Shown here piece by piece: positions 53,127 through 62,434 of a stretch of 64,000 bases of DNA; the stretch's first letter is position 1, and each line of letters begins with the position of its first letter. The notes below the pieces were generated by a model. That model searched no databases, was not told the origin of the DNA, and was given only the letters and a program-made list of their open reading frames with translations. The position numbers were made by a program, and so were the translations under genes. Source of the DNA: Desulfuromonadaceae bacterium (GTDB taxonomy: Bacteria > Desulfobacterota > Desulfuromonadia > Geobacterales > Pseudopelobacteraceae); contig JAQUHA010000009.1 in the NCBI GenBank assembly GCA_028683855.1, positions 1 through 64,000 of the forward strand, written 5' to 3'.

Positions 53127-54203
53127 TCACCTGAAAATTTTTCCAAGACAATCCAGTAGAATTTTGTTCTCTTCCTTAGTTCTCACTGCAACCCTGAAAA
53201 AGTTGACTGTTAACCCCATAAAACTACTGCAGTCCCTTATTAGGATCCTATGTGGCAACAGACATTCTTTTAATTCCCTAGAACTGATCCCCTTAATTAT
53301 TTCTACCAGTATATAATTGGTACTTGATGCGTATAACCTGAACTGCGAAAACTTAGCGAGTTCCTCAAAAAAAGAACGTCTCTCCTGTCTTACATATTCA
53401 AGAGTTTTCTGATTGTACTGAGCATCCTGTAGAGCAGCCGTACCTGCTGCAAGGGCTAAGGTATTGACACTCCACGGTCCCCCCATAGAATCCAGTCGTT
53501 CTGCAAGAGTGGCATTACTTATTGCATAACCCAGACGAAGACCCGGAATACCATAAAATTTAGTCATTGAGCGGAGTATAATCGCGTTGTCACTATGCAC
53601 TATAGTACGTTTAGCTGAAGCCTCTTCACAGAAATCCATGAAAGCTTCATCAAGCACCATGAATGTTCCTGCAGCAATACATAAACTATATATCTCTTCT
53701 ATTACCCTTTTTGGATAGAGGGTTCCGCTCGGATTAGCCGGATTACTTATAAAGAGCGCATTGAAACCTTTTTCAAGAGCTTTCGCCAACTTAACCGTAT
53801 CAATTGAAAAATTATTTTCCGGAGTAAGTATAAAATGCTCCGTCTCCCAATGATTCTGATTTAGCGCACGAACATATTCGCTAAAAGACGGAGATATTAT
53901 CAGAGCTTTTTCCCCTGGTAACATTGCCGGAATGTTATAAATAAGTTCGGTTGAACCGTTGGCGACTGTAAAATGGGCTGTGGGAATTGAATGATGTTTG
54001 GCTAAAGCCTGTTTAAAATCTTTATGATTTGTGTCTGGATAATGAACAAGGGTATCAAGTGAGCAGATCAATGATTTTCTGACCATTGAAGACATACCGA
54101 GCGGATTTATACTTGCAGAGAAATCAACTATCTGATCCGGACTGACCCCCAAACCCCTCGATACAGTAAATATGTTACCGCCATGATCATAAGAATGGGA
54201 CAC
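53127..54203 (-). CDS. cobD: Threonine-phosphate decarboxylase / HisC-like aminotransferase
   Basis: This 358-residue PLP enzyme belongs to the histidinol-phosphate aminotransferase-like group used for cobalamin. SYDHGGNIF at the start, VDFSASINPLGM near residue 27, VANGSTELIYNIP near residue 80, and LRSMTKFYGIPGLRLGYA near residue 210, with the Schiff-base lysine, support it. L-threonine-O-phosphate decarboxylation would give aminopropanol phosphate for the nucleotide loop. It overlaps the cbiB gene by 17 bases, and the two act at adjoining steps. A true HisC cannot be excluded from sequence alone, but the context favours cobalamin. Confidence 0.8.
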   Translation of the reverse strand: MSHSYDHGGNIFTVSRGLGVSPDQIVDFSASINPLGMSSMVRKSLICSLDTLVHYPDTNHKDFKQALAKHHSIPTAHFTVANGSTELIYNIPAMLPGEKALIISPSFSEYVRALNQNHWETEHFILTPENNFSIDTVKLAKALEKGFNALFISNPANPSGTLYPKRVIEEIYSLCIAAGTFMVLDEAFMDFCEEASAKRTIVHSDNAIILRSMTKFYGIPGLRLGYAISNATLAERLDSMGGPWSVNTLALAAGTAALQDAQYNQKTLEYVRQERRSFFEELAKFSQFRLYASSTNYILVEIIKGISSRELKECLLPHRILIRDCSSFMGLTVNFFRVAVRTKEENKILLDCLGKIFR

Positions 54204-55158
54204 AAAAACCTCTCAAAACAAAAGTGGCGAATACACAGATTAAAGTCATTAGTATGGTTGAGATGTACATAAGCTTTATCATACTTTGATATGCACTTTC
54301 GTCAAGCGGTCTTAAGTCATCACCAAGATATTTTTTAAATGATATTGTACCGCCGTAAGTGGTGTCACCCCCTAGTCGTACACCTAATGCACCGGCAGCA
54401 GCAGCTTCAGGGTGTCCACTGTTAGGTGATGAATGATTAAAACGATCCCTTAGAGTTATCCTGAATGCTCCAGAGGTTGAGACACCAGCCAAAGGTGAAG
54501 CTAAGATTAAAAGAAGTGCTGTCAAACGCGCCGGAATAAAGTTGAGAAGATCATCCATTCGAGCCGAAGCCCATCCCATATTTATATACCGGTCATTTTT
54601 ATAACCAACCATTGAGTCCAATGTGCTTACAGCCTTAAATGCCATCCCAGAAACCGGTCCGCCGATTGAGAGCCAGAAAAGTGGTGCAATAATGCCATCC
54701 GAGGTATTTTCAGCTACGGTTTCAACCACCGCTCGCCAGATTTCTGTTTCAGTAAGTTTCTGAGTATCACGTCCGACTATATAGGAGAGGTATATTCTAG
54801 CCTGTTCTATATCACCGGATCTAAGAGTGGAAACAACCAGTGCGGATTCCTTATGAAGAGAACGTGCAGCAAGGCAGGTGTATGAAACAAATACGGCGGC
54901 AATACATCCGGCATAGATTGAAAATATGGCTAAGAAATAAATGAAAAACCAGGTTATACCGATAGTGACGAAAAGAACAAGTATTAGAAGCAGAACACCG
55001 GCGACCCGTTCATTCAACCAGCTACGGCGCAGGTTTTTATCCAAATAGAGTACCAAACGACCGATTGCAACCACGGGGTGCGGCAAAGAGCGTGGGTCTC
55101 CGAGAGCAAAATCCAATAGTAGTGCGGCAAAGATAATCAGAGGATCAGGGTGTATCAA
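54187..55158 (-). CDS. cbiB: Adenosylcobinamide-phosphate synthase
   Basis: This integral membrane protein joins aminopropanol phosphate to adenosylcobyric acid. From the TTG at 55158 it has 323 residues, the usual family length, and begins with the diagnostic IIFAALLLDFALGDPRSLPHPV. AENTSDGIIAPLFWLSIGGP near residue 150 and NSGHPEAAAAGALGVRLGG near residue 265 are conserved segments. The open frame continues 76 codons upstream, but that part lies inside the CobQ gene in another frame, so I reject it. The start overlaps the CobQ stop. Confidence 0.88.
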   Translation of the reverse strand: MIHPDPLIIFAALLLDFALGDPRSLPHPVVAIGRLVLYLDKNLRRSWLNERVAGVLLLILVLFVTIGITWFFIYFLAIFSIYAGCIAAVFVSYTCLAARSLHKESALVVSTLRSGDIEQARIYLSYIVGRDTQKLTETEIWRAVVETVAENTSDGIIAPLFWLSIGGPVSGMAFKAVSTLDSMVGYKNDRYINMGWASARMDDLLNFIPARLTALLLILASPLAGVSTSGAFRITLRDRFNHSSPNSGHPEAAAAGALGVRLGGDTTYGGTISFKKYLGDDLRPLDESAYQSMIKLMYISTILMTLICVFATFVLRGFCVPFL

Positions 55159-57481
55159 TGCCAAGTCCGCAGATCGCCATAATACGCGGCATATCAAGAT
55201 ATTTCTCAAGTTGTTCGGAAAGCTGGTCAAAAGGGTCACGCAACGACTGTTTTTCTCCTCCGCGACGCAATGGCATCCCCTTCTCAAGCCGTATTCTGTT
55301 GAGATAAATCTCGCGAAAACGGGAATTTTCAAAAACACCGTGGAGATATGTGCCAAAAATTCGTCCGTCGTTTGAAACAGCACCATCTTCTATTGAAACG
55401 GAAGTGTTGCCACGTCGGAATATGCGTGAAAAGGGCTGAACACCCTTGCCAAGCGTGGTTTCACCCATATGTATTTCATAACCTGTCATGACGCCATTGC
55501 AATCAGGAGCTACTGTCAAACCGGCTTCATCCAGATAGGTCAACACCTGATGAGTCTCTTTTTCACGTAGCAGAACAGTAGTCGAAGGGAGCAGATCAAG
55601 AGCCTGCGCCTCTTTTATTGAAGACTCAACGCCGTCAGGATCAAACACTACAGTTCCAAGCATCTGAAAACCACCACATATACCTACTATGTGACCTTTA
55701 AAATCTTGAATTGAATTGTACAGTCCACGCTCCATAAGAAAATATAGATCAGCAATAGTAGACTTACTACCTGGAATAATAAGTATATCCAGCCCTTGTA
55801 TCTGTTCTGGCACCTCAACATAGCTAAGATGTACATCAGGTTCTTTTTCAAGCGGATCAAAATCAGTAAAGTTGGATATTCGTGGTAACTTTATTACTCC
55901 AATATTTATCTTCTTAATTCCAGCAATTATACTGACAACTTTTGAGCGTTGTCCAAGAGCTACACTATCCTCCGCCGGAAGATTGATATCTGAAAACCAC
56001 GGAAGTACTCCAAGCACGGGAATTCCTATACGCTGCTCGATAAATTCAATCCCAGGCTTCAGAATTTCAATATCACCTCTAAACTTGTTGATTATAACAC
56101 CTTTAATATATGAGCGTTCAAGGGGATCAAGAAGTTCCACCGTGCCTACGATCTGTGCAAAAACTCCACCTCTATCAATATCTGCGACCAGTATCACCGG
56201 GCAACGTGCCATTTCAGCAATTTTCAAATTGGCGATATCGTTCTTTTTTAAATTTATTTCTGCAATACTCCCGGCACCTTCAATAACAATGAACTCGTAT
56301 GCTTGATGCAAACGATCAAAACTCTCCCATATTTTCTCATAAGCCGTCGTTTTATAAACATCATACTCGGCAATCGACATAGTGCCTACCGGTCGCCCCT
56401 GTACAACTATCTGACTTCCTGTATCAGAGTTTGGCTTAAGAAGAATCGGATTCATATCTGTATGAGGGTTGATATCACACGCTTGAGCCTGCACCGCCTG
56501 AGCGCGACCGATTTCACCACCTTCATGTGTAACGTAAGAGTTCAGAGACATATTCTGGGATTTAAAGGGGGCTACAGCCATTCCGTGTTTAACAAGATAG
56601 CGGCAGAAACCGGCTGTAACAACAGATTTCCCTACATCAGACGCCGTCCCGCAAAACATTACCGCTCCCGAATGAGATAAAGGTGGCTGCTCTGCAATTT
56701 TTTCCTTTTCCAGAATTCCTGAACCATATTTACCGGTGTAACCCCTTGGAGTTACGATTCTGCCTTCGGCATCTATAAATGTGCTGGCATTACCTATTAA
56801 TACAACCGTACTCATATCTATCTCATGATCCAGCAGCTGCCCAAGTGTTGTCACTACGACATTCTGCCCGTCACGATAAGCATTACGGACAATTCCTGCC
56901 GGTGTTTCCGGCAGCCTGTATTTAAGAATTATCTTCTGCGCCTCCTGAATCTGCGTTTGACGACTTTTGCTACGTGGATTGTATAATGAAATTACAAAAT
57001 CGGCACGAGCTGCAGCATCCAACCTGCATTTTATGAGTTCCCAAGGAGTCAGCAGATCAGATAGCGAAATCACGGCGAAATCATGCATTAGTGGTGCGCC
57101 AAGCAGAGCTGCAGCAGCCTGAACCGCAGAAATACCAGGCACTATCTTTACATCCAGATGTGTAGCAGCAGGATCCTGCCTTAGATCAAGCTCAATCAGC
57201 TCAAGCAGTAAACCTGCCATACCATAAATTCCAGAATCACCGCCCGAAACAATAGCAACAGAGCTACCGGTGCGAGCCAACCTGATAGCTTCCCGACATC
57301 GCTGCACCTCCTGCATCATACCGGTTGATACAATCTGTTTCCCGGCAAGAAGTGGACGCACCAACTCAACATAATTATCATAACCGACTATAATATCAGA
57401 ATCCTGAATAGCCAGTTTTGCGGCATCTGTCAGATGTAAGGGTGCACCTGGGCCTGTACCTACAATATAAAGTGAAGCCAT
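55145..57481 (-). CDS. cobJ-cobQ: Fused CobJ/CbiH methyltransferase and CobQ/CbiP cobyric acid synthase
   Basis: The 778-residue protein joins two cobalamin enzymes. Residues 1 to about 245 are a precorrin/cobalt-precorrin C17-methyltransferase (LYIVGTGPGAPLHLT, IVSGGDSGIYGMAG, IPGISAVQAAAALLG). Residues about 265-770 are a cobyric acid synthase with a P-loop-like TASDVGKSVVTAGFC, KSQNMSLNSYVT, and a class I glutamine amidotransferase part (GICGGFQMLG with the catalytic Cys, then TYLHGVFEN with the His). The steps are not adjacent in the pathway, so the fusion is more than a simple neighbour join. It begins 30 bases after the lytic transglycosylase stop. Confidence 0.85.
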   Translation of the reverse strand: MASLYIVGTGPGAPLHLTDAAKLAIQDSDIIVGYDNYVELVRPLLAGKQIVSTGMMQEVQRCREAIRLARTGSSVAIVSGGDSGIYGMAGLLLELIELDLRQDPAATHLDVKIVPGISAVQAAAALLGAPLMHDFAVISLSDLLTPWELIKCRLDAAARADFVISLYNPRSKSRQTQIQEAQKIILKYRLPETPAGIVRNAYRDGQNVVVTTLGQLLDHEIDMSTVVLIGNASTFIDAEGRIVTPRGYTGKYGSGILEKEKIAEQPPLSHSGAVMFCGTASDVGKSVVTAGFCRYLVKHGMAVAPFKSQNMSLNSYVTHEGGEIGRAQAVQAQACDINPHTDMNPILLKPNSDTGSQIVVQGRPVGTMSIAEYDVYKTTAYEKIWESFDRLHQAYEFIVIEGAGSIAEINLKKNDIANLKIAEMARCPVILVADIDRGGVFAQIVGTVELLDPLERSYIKGVIINKFRGDIEILKPGIEFIEQRIGIPVLGVLPWFSDINLPAEDSVALGQRSKVVSIIAGIKKINIGVIKLPRISNFTDFDPLEKEPDVHLSYVEVPEQIQGLDILIIPGSKSTIADLYFLMERGLYNSIQDFKGHIVGICGGFQMLGTVVFDPDGVESSIKEAQALDLLPSTTVLLREKETHQVLTYLDEAGLTVAPDCNGVMTGYEIHMGETTLGKGVQPFSRIFRRGNTSVSIEDGAVSNDGRIFGTYLHGVFENSRFREIYLNRIRLEKGMPLRRGGEKQSLRDPFDQLSEQLEKYLDMPRIMAICGLGIDTP

Positions 57482-57511
57482 AAAAGTTGCCTCTCAGACA
57501 AAACTTACAAA

Positions 57512-58333
57512 TTAAACATTATATGAATCATATAACTGCCTGACTCGCGCCTGATAGTTACGGGTTTCTCTGGGAAGCTCATCAGGACGTCTGTCGACAT
57601 TACCAGGCCCCCAATTGTAGGCTGCCAATGCAGAATCAAGATTGCCACCATAACGAGTCAGCATATCTTTTAAAAAGCGGGTGCCAGCCATAACATTCTG
57701 TTCCGGATCGAATGAATCCGTTACACCTAGAGATCTGGCTGTAGCCGGCATAAGCTGCATAAGACCGGCTGCGCCGGCATGCGAGACGGCATGGGGATTA
57801 AAGTTGCTCTCAGCCTTTATTACAGCCCTTATTAAAGCGGGCTCAACACCATACTGTCGCGATGCTTTAGAAATAATCGGAGCTAACCAATCAGTTTCGG
57901 TATGCCTATCTGATGGTGACACTTTTTGCGAATAAGGGGGGGCAGTAACAGCCGATGGCTTTGTCTGTTCCGATAAATCTGAAGTTACAGCAGGTGATAA
58001 TTGATTTTCAAGAAGCGGCATATTTGCTCTATATGAGCGAATATAATTACTTACAGATGAAAACTGATTAGAATATGAAAGCTTTGTATTGTCGTTATCG
58101 GAGTCAGCTGACAGATCAAGAGAGCTCTGCATCATCTGAACCGTAAGCACTTCCGCAATTTCCCTTGCACTCCTGGTAGAGTTCGCATCCGGTTTTTCAT
58201 CAACACCAAGTGCTTTATTAAACTTTTCGGCAAAGCCTTTAGACGCGGTAGCAGTATTATCACTCTGCTTACCGTTTTGGGGAAATAAACCGGACAAAGA
58301 AACTTTTTCAACAGGTATAGACATAAGAATCAA
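57512..58333 (-). CDS. Lytic transglycosylase (SLT domain) with long N-terminal region
   Basis: The C-terminal 115 residues of this 273-residue protein form an SLT lysozyme-like domain: catalytic Glu in IRAVIKAESNFNPHAVS, then GAAGLMQLMPATARSLG and LAAYNWGPGNVDR. The first 150 residues are low-complexity, polar and without a clear signal peptide, so export may use a non-standard route (for example a flagellar one). Cleavage of peptidoglycan is the expected activity. It overlaps the upstream activator gene by 4 bases. Confidence 0.8.
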   Translation of the reverse strand: MILMSIPVEKVSLSGLFPQNGKQSDNTATASKGFAEKFNKALGVDEKPDANSTRSAREIAEVLTVQMMQSSLDLSADSDNDNTKLSYSNQFSSVSNYIRSYRANMPLLENQLSPAVTSDLSEQTKPSAVTAPPYSQKVSPSDRHTETDWLAPIISKASRQYGVEPALIRAVIKAESNFNPHAVSHAGAAGLMQLMPATARSLGVTDSFDPEQNVMAGTRFLKDMLTRYGGNLDSALAAYNWGPGNVDRRPDELPRETRNYQARVRQLYDSYNV

Positions 58334-59736
58334 TCCTCGTTAAAAACAAGGTTCTTTTTTTTCAGCTTTTCAATTAGCGTTGTTCGTTTTAGATTGAGCA
58401 GCAAGGCTGCCTCTTTTTTATTACCACCTGCACGTACAAGTGCCTGCATAATAAGATTATTCTCAAACTCATCAACAGCTGAATTGAGGCATATACCATC
58501 TTTGGGGAGAACATTATCCGCCTGCAATGTGACAGACTGAACCGGTACTGCAGATGGCTGTTTACCGGACAGGTATTTCTCCGGCAAATCATCCGGTACT
58601 ATAAGACCACTCCCCTTGAGTATAACGAGACGTTCAACGAGGTTTTCAAGCTCTCTGACATTGCCCGGCCAAACATAATTGCAGAGGATTCCAAGGGCAT
58701 CGCGCGAAAAACCTTTTACAGCATGCCTTTTGTCATCGTTGAAACGTGTAAGAAATGTATGTATCAAAAGGGGTATATCCTCACTTCTTTCACGCAACGG
58801 CGGGATTGTTATAGGAATAACAGATAGACGGTAATACAGGTCTTCACGAAAATCCCGGCTAACTACCAACTCTTCAAGATTTTTATTAGTGGCAGCTATA
58901 ATTCTTACATCAACTTTTTGCGATTTTGAGGCACCCACCGGTTCAAATTCTCTATTTTGCAGAACACGCAGCAGCTTTACCTGAAGGTTAGCCTTCATGT
59001 CACCTATTTCATCCAGGAAGAGTGTACCCTTGTCTGCCATCTCAAAACGCCCGATCCGGTTTGCGTAAGCACCGGTAAAGGAACCCTTCACATGTCCGAA
59101 AAGCTCACTTTCAAGAAGATCGTCAGGAATAGCAGCACAGTTAACAGGTACAAAGTTTTTTGTATGGCGATCGCTCAACTGATGTATCGCCCTTGCCGCA
59201 AGTTCTTTACCTGTACCGGATTCACCCTGAATAAGAACTGTGGCATTTGATGCGGCAACCTTGGTAATCATCTCGAACAGTTCCTGCATCGGAGAACTTT
59301 TACCAATCATAGTGCCTGATAAAAACTTGTTGTTGGCTACACACCCAGTCGAACTGTCGTATATCTTCATAGACTGGTATTCACGCGCCCTCAAAACGAG
59401 GCTTTCAAGTTCATCAAGGTTCAGAGGTTTGGGGAGATTGAAAACGGTTTCACTTGAATGCTGTTTAAGCTCAGAAGCAGTTACATCACCATATCCGATA
59501 AGCACAAGCAGTGGATTAAGCAACTGACTCTTATCTCCAAAATCCGGAGCGACTTTCCTTAAATAGCCTGTATCTGCTATAACAATATCTACATTATTCT
59601 TTTCCAACGCGTCAAAAAACGGGAGGTTTGGCTCCGGTGCAGCGATATTATGCCCCTGATATGTCAAAAAAGCGGACACCAGGTCGCGCGTCTTGGCATC
59701 GCTGTCCGCTATAAAAATAGTGCCGTTCTCGTACAT
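58330..59736 (-). CDS. Sigma-54-dependent transcriptional activator (FlrC/NtrC type)
   Basis: At 468 residues it has a receiver-like N-terminal domain (DSD acidic pair near residue 12, VIADTGYL near residue 55), an AAA+ domain (GESGTGKE, GTLFLDEIGDMK) and a Fis-type helix-turn-helix (NKKEAALLLNLKRTTLIEKLKKKNL). The sigma-54 contact loop is GSFTGA. No kinase gene is adjacent. Its promoter is divergent from the chemotaxis operon, and its first partner downstream is a lytic transglycosylase, so control of motility or cell-wall genes is plausible but not shown. Confidence 0.85.
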   Translation of the reverse strand: MYENGTIFIADSDAKTRDLVSAFLTYQGHNIAAPEPNLPFFDALEKNNVDIVIADTGYLRKVAPDFGDKSQLLNPLLVLIGYGDVTASELKQHSSETVFNLPKPLNLDELESLVLRAREYQSMKIYDSSTGCVANNKFLSGTMIGKSSPMQELFEMITKVAASNATVLIQGESGTGKELAARAIHQLSDRHTKNFVPVNCAAIPDDLLESELFGHVKGSFTGAYANRIGRFEMADKGTLFLDEIGDMKANLQVKLLRVLQNREFEPVGASKSQKVDVRIIAATNKNLEELVVSRDFREDLYYRLSVIPITIPPLRERSEDIPLLIHTFLTRFNDDKRHAVKGFSRDALGILCNYVWPGNVRELENLVERLVILKGSGLIVPDDLPEKYLSGKQPSAVPVQSVTLQADNVLPKDGICLNSAVDEFENNLIMQALVRAGGNKKEAALLLNLKRTTLIEKLKKKNLVFNED

Positions 59737-59773
59737 AATCGTACGTCACCCCCAATATATGTATCCTTACGGC

Positions 59774-59801
59774 ATTTTACATATTTTACAACAAATGTCA
59801 A
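59774..59801 (-). promoter_or_regulatory. Sigma-70 promoter of the activator-cobalamin operon
   Basis: On the minus strand a perfect TTGACA (59801-59796), a 16-base spacer and TAAAAT (59779-59774) lie about 38 bases before the activator ATG at 59736. Confidence 0.6.
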
Positions 59802-59886
59802 TAAAATGACTGTATCATTTTTTTAATAATTTAAGAAAGAAAGGGTTCGTTGTGGTTTTTTTTGACTGTTTTTTATTGTATGTTGC

Positions 59887-59915
59887 TTGATATAGATTTA
59901 TATGCGTGATAGATT
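59887..59915 (+). promoter_or_regulatory. Possible sigma-70 promoter of the chemotaxis operon
   Basis: TTGATA (59887-59892), a 17-base spacer and TAGATT (59910-59915) form a moderate match about 88 bases before cheW. No sigma-28 (FliA-type) consensus is apparent in this AT-rich 266-base gap. Confidence 0.35.
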
Positions 59916-60002
59916 GCGGATTATTTTTTTATAAAATACTTTACATAGACTGCAAATTAAAAATAATAGTTATCATCAATTTTGATCGAGGAGAACTAAT
60001 CG

Positions 60003-60497
60003 ATGCAGAATGCACTAGTACCAGCAAAGTCTGACGGTATTCACGATGAACTTATCCAACTGGTAAGCTTTAACCTTGATCAGGAGGAGTACGGAGTCGA
60101 CGTTCTGAGAGTTCGCGAGATTATTCGTATGCCGATTGTAACCCGTGTCCCAAACACCCCCCATTACGTCGAGGGTGTTATAAACCTCCGTGGCAAAGTA
60201 GTTCCAATTATATGCATGAGGAAAAAATTCGGGCTGTTTGAGTCAGAGAACGACAAGCAGACCAGAATAATGGTCATGGATATGGACGGGGAGTTAATGG
60301 GCTTCATTGTAGACGCCGTATCTGAAGTAATCAGAATCTCCGGAAGCGAAATACAACCATCTCCGGCTATGGTAGCCGGTGGCATTGATCAGGAGTGCAT
60401 CGCAGGAGTTATCAATCAGTCTGAACGTCTGCTTGTACTGCTTAATCTGGAGAAAATGTTTTCCCGTGACGAAAAGAATTCATTCATAGGAATGTAA
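60003..60497 (+). CDS. cheW: Chemotaxis coupling protein CheW
   Basis: CheW links chemoreceptors to CheA. The 164 residues form a single CheW domain: LVSFNLDQEEYGVDVLRVREI near residue 21, VPNTPHYVEGVINLRGKVVPI near residue 50, and the late GVINQSERLLVLLNLEKM. A GAGGAG ribosome binding site precedes the ATG. It is the first of four co-directional genes (cheW, cheA, cheR and an HDOD protein). Confidence 0.95.
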   Translation: MQNALVPAKSDGIHDELIQLVSFNLDQEEYGVDVLRVREIIRMPIVTRVPNTPHYVEGVINLRGKVVPIICMRKKFGLFESENDKQTRIMVMDMDGELMGFIVDAVSEVIRISGSEIQPSPAMVAGGIDQECIAGVINQSERLLVLLNLEKMFSRDEKNSFIGM

Positions 60498-60536
60498 CCT
60501 ATAAATCTCCATTAAATTTTTCAGGAGTTACGCGCT

Positions 60537-62387
60537 ATGCCACCCATTGATTGCGAAGATCAGGAATTATTAGACGGTTTTCTTGCCGAAACGACAGAGC
60601 TGCTTGAAAAACTCGATGATGACCTTATAAACCTTGAGAAATCTTCCGATGACACTGAGTTAATGAATCGGATTTTTCGATCCATACATACCATAAAAGG
60701 TGCTTCCAGTTTCCTTGGTTTTGATCTCCTGGTCAAGGTGGCTCACAAAACAGAAGATGTGCTGAATAGACTTCGCAAAGGCGAACTTTCTGTAACTCCT
60801 GAAATAATGGACGTAATACTTGAAGCAACAGACTTGGTAAAGCTTCTCGTAAGCGATATAAAAGCAGGTGAAATTCAGGAGCGTGAAACAGAAGGAACTA
60901 TAAGCAAATTATTGCCATTCCTTCTGGAGAGCTCACCCTCTCCGCAACCTGCCCCCTCGCCTGCCCAAAAACCAGCTGCTCCGCTTCCTGCAGAGTCAAA
61001 TGAATCCGGTGTGACAGAGGAGACTGTGCAGCAGACTGCTGAATATACAAACGCTTCAGAACAGAATACTGCAACTGCAGCCAACACGGAAACTATCCCC
61101 GCTGCCGCTCCGGCTCCAACCCCTTCACCAAAACAGGCTGTTGCACAAAAAAAAGTTGCTGCACCTCCAAAGCAGGCAGGAGGGGGAGGCGACGACCTCT
61201 CCGATAACACAACCGTAAGAGTCGATGTAAAACGCCTCGATGATTTAATGAATCAGGTTGGCGAACTTGTTTTGGAACGTAATCGCATGATCCAGATAAA
61301 TCAGGATTTACAACAAAACGATGTAAATCGCCCTGATTTTAACGAGGATTTTGGCAAACTGACGAAAAGAATGAGTTTTGTAACATCCGAGTTGCAGATG
61401 CAGGTATTAAAAATGCGTATGTTGCCCGTAGACAAGGTCTTTAAAAAATTCCCCCGTATTGTACGCAGTATGTCGCGTGATTTAGGGAAAGAGGTGGACC
61501 TTCAGATAGTTGGCGAGGAGACTGAACTTGACCGTTCAGTTGTAGATGAGATCGGTGATCCGTTGATTCACCTTATCCGGAATGCCATGGACCATGGGCT
61601 TGAAACACCGGAAGAGAGGGTTGAAGCAGGCAAATCGCGCACAGGAACTCTTGTTTTAGCAGCAATCCATGAAGGCAATCAGATAATTATAAGCATTAAA
61701 GATGACGGGCGCGGAATCGATACCGAAAGAGTCGGCCGGAAAGCGATTGAAAAGGGGTTAATCACTGAAGATCAGTATGCCGCTATGAGTCAGAGAGAAA
61801 TGTTTGATCTCCTCTTCCTCCCGGGCTTCTCTACAAAAGACAAGGCTACAGACCTCTCGGGGCGCGGAGTCGGCATGGATGTTGTCAAAACAAACATCAA
61901 AAAACTTAACGGACTTATTGAAATAAAGAGTACTAAAGGGGTCGGTTCAGAATTTATTCTCCGTTTACCGCTGACTCTTGCTATTATTCAGTCACTGCTT
62001 GTTGAAGTTGAAGGGGAGATCTACTCCATTCCACTCTCCTCGGTTTTAGAAACCATTCGCGTTGACCAGCGCCAGTTTCATCAGATTGGAGGTCAGGAAG
62101 TACTTAAACTTCGTGATATTGTCCTCCCGCTTATTCGACTGCAGAAAGTTTTTAATGTTCAGTCACGTGGAGAATCAGATGATTTCTGTTATGTTGTTGT
62201 AGTAGGTGCTGCAGAAAAAAGAATGGGTCTTGTTGTAACCCGTCTGGTTGGGCAGCAGGAAGTTGCAATTAAATCGCTAGGCAACTACCTTGCAAACATA
62301 CCGGGCATCGCAGGTTCCACAATTCTTGGCGACGGAAGGGTCGCCCTGATAATTGATCCTGTTGCAATGTCTGAGGTCTGCGAATAG
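60537..62387 (+). CDS. cheA: Chemotaxis histidine kinase CheA
   Basis: The 616-residue kinase has an N-terminal phosphotransfer domain with the phospho-acceptor His51 (SIHTIKGASSFLGF). A long Pro/Ala/Gln-rich linker at about 135-215 stands where a P2 response-regulator-binding domain is expected, so P2 seems missing or unrecognisable. The dimerisation domain, the ATPase domain (NAMDHGLETPEER near residue 350, DLSGRGVGMDVV near residue 440) and a C-terminal CheW-like domain follow. It phosphorylates CheY/CheB partners that are not encoded in the window. Confidence 0.95.
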   Translation: MPPIDCEDQELLDGFLAETTELLEKLDDDLINLEKSSDDTELMNRIFRSIHTIKGASSFLGFDLLVKVAHKTEDVLNRLRKGELSVTPEIMDVILEATDLVKLLVSDIKAGEIQERETEGTISKLLPFLLESSPSPQPAPSPAQKPAAPLPAESNESGVTEETVQQTAEYTNASEQNTATAANTETIPAAAPAPTPSPKQAVAQKKVAAPPKQAGGGGDDLSDNTTVRVDVKRLDDLMNQVGELVLERNRMIQINQDLQQNDVNRPDFNEDFGKLTKRMSFVTSELQMQVLKMRMLPVDKVFKKFPRIVRSMSRDLGKEVDLQIVGEETELDRSVVDEIGDPLIHLIRNAMDHGLETPEERVEAGKSRTGTLVLAAIHEGNQIIISIKDDGRGIDTERVGRKAIEKGLITEDQYAAMSQREMFDLLFLPGFSTKDKATDLSGRGVGMDVVKTNIKKLNGLIEIKSTKGVGSEFILRLPLTLAIIQSLLVEVEGEIYSIPLSSVLETIRVDQRQFHQIGGQEVLKLRDIVLPLIRLQKVFNVQSRGESDDFCYVVVVGAAEKRMGLVVTRLVGQQEVAIKSLGNYLANIPGIAGSTILGDGRVALIIDPVAMSEVCE

Positions 62388-62434
62388 ATAGTATAAAACT
62401 GTAAGCTAATGCAATGACGCCCAAGGAGTGAAAC

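Noticed and set aside
55159-55386. A 76-codon N-terminal extension of CbiB
   Set aside because: It lies in another frame of the CobQ coding region; CbiB with the TTG at 55158 has the normal length and N-terminus.
57482-57511. A possible cobalamin riboswitch before the cobalamin genes
   Set aside because: The gap is 30 bases, far too short for the aptamer; nothing like the B12-box was seen upstream at 59737-60002 either.
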